From Cymodocea nodosa (Eukaryota > Streptophyta > Magnoliopsida > Alismatales > Cymodoceaceae), in the NCBI GenBank assembly GCA_036874045.1, contig JAZBRI010000003.1:17957501-18021500 (forward strand): a stretch of 64,000 bases of DNA, read 5' to 3'. Positions 62,816 through 64,000 of the stretch are shown here, piece by piece. The translations under genes were made by a program, and so were the position numbers. Position 1 is the stretch's first letter; every line of letters starts with the position of its first letter. The notes below the pieces were generated by a model that was not told where the DNA came from, ran no database searches, and saw only the letters and a list, made by a program, of their open reading frames with translations.

Positions 62816-63952
62816 ATGGAATTGATGCAATTACCATAGGATGCACTAAGTGAAGTACTAAGTAACTTGTCAGCTAAAGATCTGTGCAGGTTGTGTTGTG
62901 TATCAAAGGAAATTAAAGACTGTGTTAGAGAAAAATATTTTCATAGACTACAAGTTGCAAAAATGACTAAGATTAGAGATGGATTCATATGGAAGTCATT
63001 TAATCATAGTTCAATCAGCCATGAATATCTGAAAATGGAAGAAACTACTAGAATTCCAACTAATACATTAGAAGGAATAGATCATATTTTGGGGATGGAT
63101 GAAGGATTAATTATATATCGGACCAAACCAAGGTATGCAATTCTATTACCTAATATTTTGATCAAAAATCCTAACACAAGAGAAAAATGGAATATAGGAA
63201 GACCTAATAGATATGAAGTACCAACTAAAAATTGTGGGTCGACTTTAATATTTTCTGATAAAAACCCGACCATTCTTGAAAAATTATATTATTGGAGACC
63301 TACAAGAAATTGGGTTGAAGATTTATGCTTGAGTGTGTATAATTTTCTGAATAGATCTTGGACTGAAAACACTATGATATATCTAGGATAGAAATCATTA
63401 ATTAACAACATGCATGTCATACTTGATGGATATATATATCTAGTCTCAGATATATCAGTTGCATTTAGATTTGATTTATACATAGTAAGCATAGATAGTT
63501 ATGATGAATATATAGAAATTTTGCCTATACCATGAGAAATAGCTAAACCACCATCTACAGAATTTGATAAAATTCAAATAGGGATGTGGTATAATGAATA
63601 TGATGATCCTACTTTATGTCTGATAAGATGGTGGGATGAGTTGATGAAATTTCAAATATGGATCATGAAAGACATAAATGAATGGAAGTGGGAAGAGGAA
63701 TATATTGAAATAGATGTAGAAATAGAAACTGCTACATTATCCTAGAACCGAAAAGGATCCTGTTCTGCACTTCATTTCATTAATGGTAATACACTTGTAT
63801 TTAGCATTGATAATATATTGCAAGTTTACAAATTAAGAAGGAACACAAACTGCATTAAAATAGAATTAATAGCAAGAAGAATTATGCCTAAAAAATTTGC
63901 TTGGATTGACACGTTTATTCTATTTGTTTCTACTTTTCAATCATGTTCTTAA
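62816..63952 (+). pseudogene. Y: captured F-box protein gene
   Basis: 379 codons including the stop, one frame throughout, with only a few internal stops (the first in the F-box itself, LP*DAL). F-box motif EVLSNLSAKDLCRLCCVSKE, then KYFHRLQVAKMTK. The F-box-associated region includes GMDEGLIIYRTKPRYAILL and KLYYWRPTRNW. The C-terminal half is also recognisable (WDELMKFQIW, KWEEEYIEIDVEIETATL, SCSALHFINGNTLVFSIDN). It reads through better than the X copy and gives the clearest view of the captured gene. Confidence 0.78.
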
Positions 63953-64000
63953 GGTATGATTTTGTGCTTTTAATGTTGTGTTTTCTGCATTTACTTTTAG

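Noticed and set aside
62816..63952. Treating the F-box gene as an ordinary host gene beside the retroelement.
   Set aside because: A second copy at 52391-53509 has the same leader and the same position behind gag, inside an element bounded by LTRs.
1..64000. CRISPR arrays, rRNA or tRNA genes.
   Set aside because: None seen. The only tRNA-related sequences are retrotransposon primer binding sites.

Overview
The window looks like nuclear DNA of a flowering plant: AT-rich, with spliced plant-type exons and densely nested LTR retrotransposons of the classes common in large angiosperm genomes. I cannot name the species. All family assignments come from reading motifs by eye; no database search was run.

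Left half (about 1-31,720): one host gene on the minus strand, a D111/G-patch protein. I reconstructed nine coding exons by splice sites, reading phase and family motifs: 31478-31555, 18291-18375, 18123-18202, 17510-17580, 17348-17414, 2517-2646, 1460-1629, 337-558 and 152-265. They give 339 codons, and the last exon lies beyond base 1. Two introns are gigantic, 13.1 kb (intron 1) and 14.7 kb (intron 5), and both are built from dead mobile elements. Intron 5 holds a Tat-type Ty3/gypsy pol gene (minus strand) cut apart by a SIRE-like copia (6380-11138), a small copia with 121-124 bp LTRs (11235-14800) and a 1.2 kb foldback element (14888-16086). The decayed pol resumes on the far side of each insertion. 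Intron 1 holds a gypsy gag remnant, a copia gag/integrase remnant, a chromovirus pol with chromodomain and a MITE-like repeat. The gene's TATA-like promoter lies near 31,713.

Upstream of the gene (31,720-34,256) are a minus-strand chromovirus tail and AT-rich repeats.

Right half (34,257-64,000): one retrotransposon nest of three elements. Y is the outer element (plus strand, begins at 34257, runs off the right edge). Z is a SIRE-like Ty1/copia on the minus strand (34470 to about 46168) in Y's left LTR. X is a complete 13,045 bp Athila-related gypsy derivative on the minus strand (48396-61440, TSD CTAAC), inserted in Y's gag. X and Y belong to the same family. That family has lost protease, RT, RNase H and most of integrase. 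It keeps an unusual order: PBS, integrase C-terminal fragment, a long third ORF, gag, and a captured F-box protein gene preceded by a conserved splice acceptor.

The most interesting results are the F-box gene carried by a retrotransposon family in two copies, and the sharing of three separate pieces between X/Y (gypsy) and Z (copia). The shared pieces are a third ORF, a roughly 850 bp spacer, and LTR modules made of palindromes with CACGTG boxes. They suggest exchange between elements of different superfamilies.
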